64,000 bases of DNA, taken from Streptomyces ochraceiscleroticus (GTDB taxonomy: Bacteria > Actinomycetota > Actinomycetes > Streptomycetales > Streptomycetaceae). Under the pieces are notes generated by a model that was given only the letters and a program-made list of their open reading frames with translations, searched no databases and was not told the DNA's origin. The position numbers and the translations under genes are program-made. Each line of letters starts with the position of its first letter. The stretch's first letter is position 1. The stretch spans positions 62,001 to 126,000 of the forward strand of contig NZ_JOAX01000009.1 of the NCBI RefSeq assembly GCF_000720485.1, written 5' to 3'. This document shows, in pieces, positions 62,844 to 64,000 of the stretch.

Positions 62844-63809
62844 ATGGTGGACGTCGGATACACGATGATGACCGAACAGGCCGGTCCGCGCGAACTGGTC
62901 GACCATGTGGTCATGGCCGAGCGCGCCGGTTTTGATTTCTCGGTCACATCGGACCATTACTTCCCGTGGCTGGCCTCGCAGGGCCACGCCCCGTACGCCT
63001 GGAGCGTGCTCGGGGCCGCCGCGCAGGCCACCTCCCGCATTCCGCTGATGACATATGTGACGTGCCCGACGACCCGGTACCACCCCGCGATCGTCGCCCA
63101 GAAGGCGGCGACGATGCAGTTGCTCGCGCAGGGCCGGTTCCGGCTCGGCCTCGGTTCGGGCGAGAACCTCAATGAGCACGTCGTCGGGCAGGGCTGGCCC
63201 ACGGCGCCGGTGCGCCTGGAGAAGCTGGAGGAGGCCATCGAGATCATCCGGGCGTTGTTCTCCGGTGACGAGGTGACCTATCACGGTGAGCATTTCGATG
63301 TGGACCAGGCCATGCTGTGGGACCTGCCCGAGGAGCCGCCGAAGATCGGCGTCGCGGTCTCCGGCGGCTACTCCTGCGCGCTCGCGGGCCGGCTCGGCGA
63401 CCTGGTCATCGCCACCGAGCCGAAGAGCGAGCTGCTGAAGGCGTTCGACAAGCACGGCGGCACGGGGAAGCCGCGCGTCGGCCAGATCCCGGTCTCCTAC
63501 GATCCCGACCGGGACACGGCGATCGCCCGGGCGCACGACCAGTTCCGCTGGATGGTCGGCGGCTGGCCGGTCAACGCGGAACTTCCCGGCCCGTCCGGCT
63601 TCAGCGGCGCGACGCAGTACGTACGCAAGGAGGACATCGCGCAGGCATTCCCGTGCGGCGACGACGTCGGTACATACGTGGAAGCGGTCAAGGCATACGC
63701 GGACGCCGGCTTCACGGAGGTCGCCCTCGTCCAGATCGGCGGTGACCAGCAGGAACCGTTCATCGAGTGGGCACAGAAGAACCTGCTGCACGAGCTCCGG
63801 GCGTTGTGA
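62844..63809 (+). CDS. LLM-class F420-dependent oxidoreductase
   Basis: This 321-residue TIM-barrel enzyme of the luciferase-like monooxygenase family matches the TIGR03557 F420-dependent group: VGYTMMTEQAGPRELVDHV, FSVTSDHYFPWL (a coenzyme-binding region), RLGLGSGENLNEHVVGQGWP, and a C-terminal ADAGFTEVALVQIGGDQ. AAGGTGAG lies 5-6 bases before ATG 62844; a GTG at 62838 overlaps the ribosome-binding site. It probably transfers hydride between F420 and an aldehyde or alcohol. Confidence 0.9.
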   Translation: MVDVGYTMMTEQAGPRELVDHVVMAERAGFDFSVTSDHYFPWLASQGHAPYAWSVLGAAAQATSRIPLMTYVTCPTTRYHPAIVAQKAATMQLLAQGRFRLGLGSGENLNEHVVGQGWPTAPVRLEKLEEAIEIIRALFSGDEVTYHGEHFDVDQAMLWDLPEEPPKIGVAVSGGYSCALAGRLGDLVIATEPKSELLKAFDKHGGTGKPRVGQIPVSYDPDRDTAIARAHDQFRWMVGGWPVNAELPGPSGFSGATQYVRKEDIAQAFPCGDDVGTYVEAVKAYADAGFTEVALVQIGGDQQEPFIEWAQKNLLHELRAL

Positions 63810-63812
63810 CCT

Positions 63813-64000
63813 CTATGGCCGCTCTGCCGGGACCGGCTGAAGTGCGGGCCAGCGGGCGAGCATGCGTTGGCGCATCGCGGTGCCGAGGCTGCTCAGTCCG
63901 CTGAGGGTGGCGTGGCCGGCCGTCATCCGGCCGACGACCCCGAGCCGGTGGACGAGCCGTTGCCGGGCCGTCGCGGTGCCCCACTTCCAGTCCCGGTGCG
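63813..64000 (-). CDS. Partial gene at the right edge (C-terminus only)
   Basis: The minus-strand frame entering at the right edge ends with TAG at 63813-63815 and encodes at least 62 residues with a natural composition (HRDWKWGTATARQRLVHRLG, then MTAGHATLSGLSSLGTAMRQ). The overlapping frame ending at 63760 is Arg/Pro-rich and less protein-like. The gene continues beyond the window. I cannot assign a family from this tail. Confidence 0.5.
   Translation of the reverse strand, partial: HRDWKWGTATARQRLVHRLGVVGRMTAGHATLSGLSSLGTAMRQRMLARWPALQPVPAERP

Noticed and set aside
63760..63984. A 74-codon minus-strand frame at the right edge
   Set aside because: Arg/Pro-rich and overlaps the end of the F420-dependent oxidoreductase gene; the neighbouring frame ending at 63813 looks more like protein.

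Overview
The window is chromosomal DNA of a streptomycete or close relative. GC content is very high with strong third-position GC, GTG and TTG starts are common, the genes are densely packed and often overlap by ATGA or GTGA, and geosmin synthase, a Family 2B encapsulin and a lasso peptide cluster are all present. I saw no tRNA, rRNA, CRISPR array or intact transposase. Most of the window is accessory or specialised metabolism.

Layout. 0.4-7.1 kb: a macrolide-type glycosyltransferase, exporters (two neighbouring membrane proteins share a C-terminal carboxypeptidase-regulatory-like domain) and a mycothiol/DinB-like protein. 7.2-11.3 kb: a GntR regulator, two Tat-exported amidohydrolases and the remnant of an NCS1 cytosine/purine permease. 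11.3-17.6 kb: an SDR, a lipoprotein, and a patatin phospholipase overlapping a membrane-bound kinase-like gene; the patatin carries the only TTA codon I found. These are followed by a nucleotidyltransferase gene enclosed by 15-bp inverted repeats and an 8-bp direct repeat. 17.6-21.7 kb: a GlxA-type regulator diverging from an isochorismatase-like hydrolase, a methyltransferase, a P-loop kinase and the broken tail of an Fe-S oxidoreductase. 21.8-26.6 kb: a SigK/RskA module with a hydrolase, a membrane molybdopterin oxidoreductase and a fasciclin lipoprotein. Two near-identical SigK-type promoters are visible, and one implies a leaderless mRNA. 26.7-31.2 kb: folE with two small membrane proteins, a cysteine-containing HTH regulator, carbonic anhydrase and an LmeA-like protein.

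31.5-35.2 kb: a Family 2B encapsulin with a cyclic-nucleotide-binding domain, followed by geosmin synthase, whose linker and tail carry the same 12-residue motif. 35.3-40.2 kb: a lasso peptide cluster comprising a DrrAB-type ABC exporter (divergent), a 37-residue precursor too short for ordinary gene calling, a perfect 17-bp hairpin, the macrolactam synthetase, the PqqD-like leader-binding protein and the B2 protease. 40.2-45.5 kb: an IclR regulator and a sugar-acid operon (MFS, FAH hydrolase, PfkB kinase, HPS- and PHI-like enzymes). 45.8-51.2 kb: a terpenoid locus with a polyprenyl diphosphate synthase, a UbiA-family enzyme, an ABC exporter and a convergent squalene-hopene-type cyclase, but no squalene-forming genes. 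51.3-56.0 kb: an aldo/keto reductase and an ATP-grasp/CocE hydrolase pair. 56.0-59.8 kb: a reduced Mrp-type antiporter operon with a probable F-G fusion. 59.9-64.0 kb: a methyltransferase, an M20 peptidase, a CDF transporter, an F420-dependent oxidoreductase and a partial gene at the edge.

The candidates most likely to repay attention are the repeat-bounded nucleotidyltransferase cassette, the lasso peptide precursor, the encapsulin/geosmin compartment with its repeated motif, the hopanoid-like cyclase/UbiA locus and the TTA-bearing patatin/kinase pair. Assignments rest on motifs read by eye; no database search was run.
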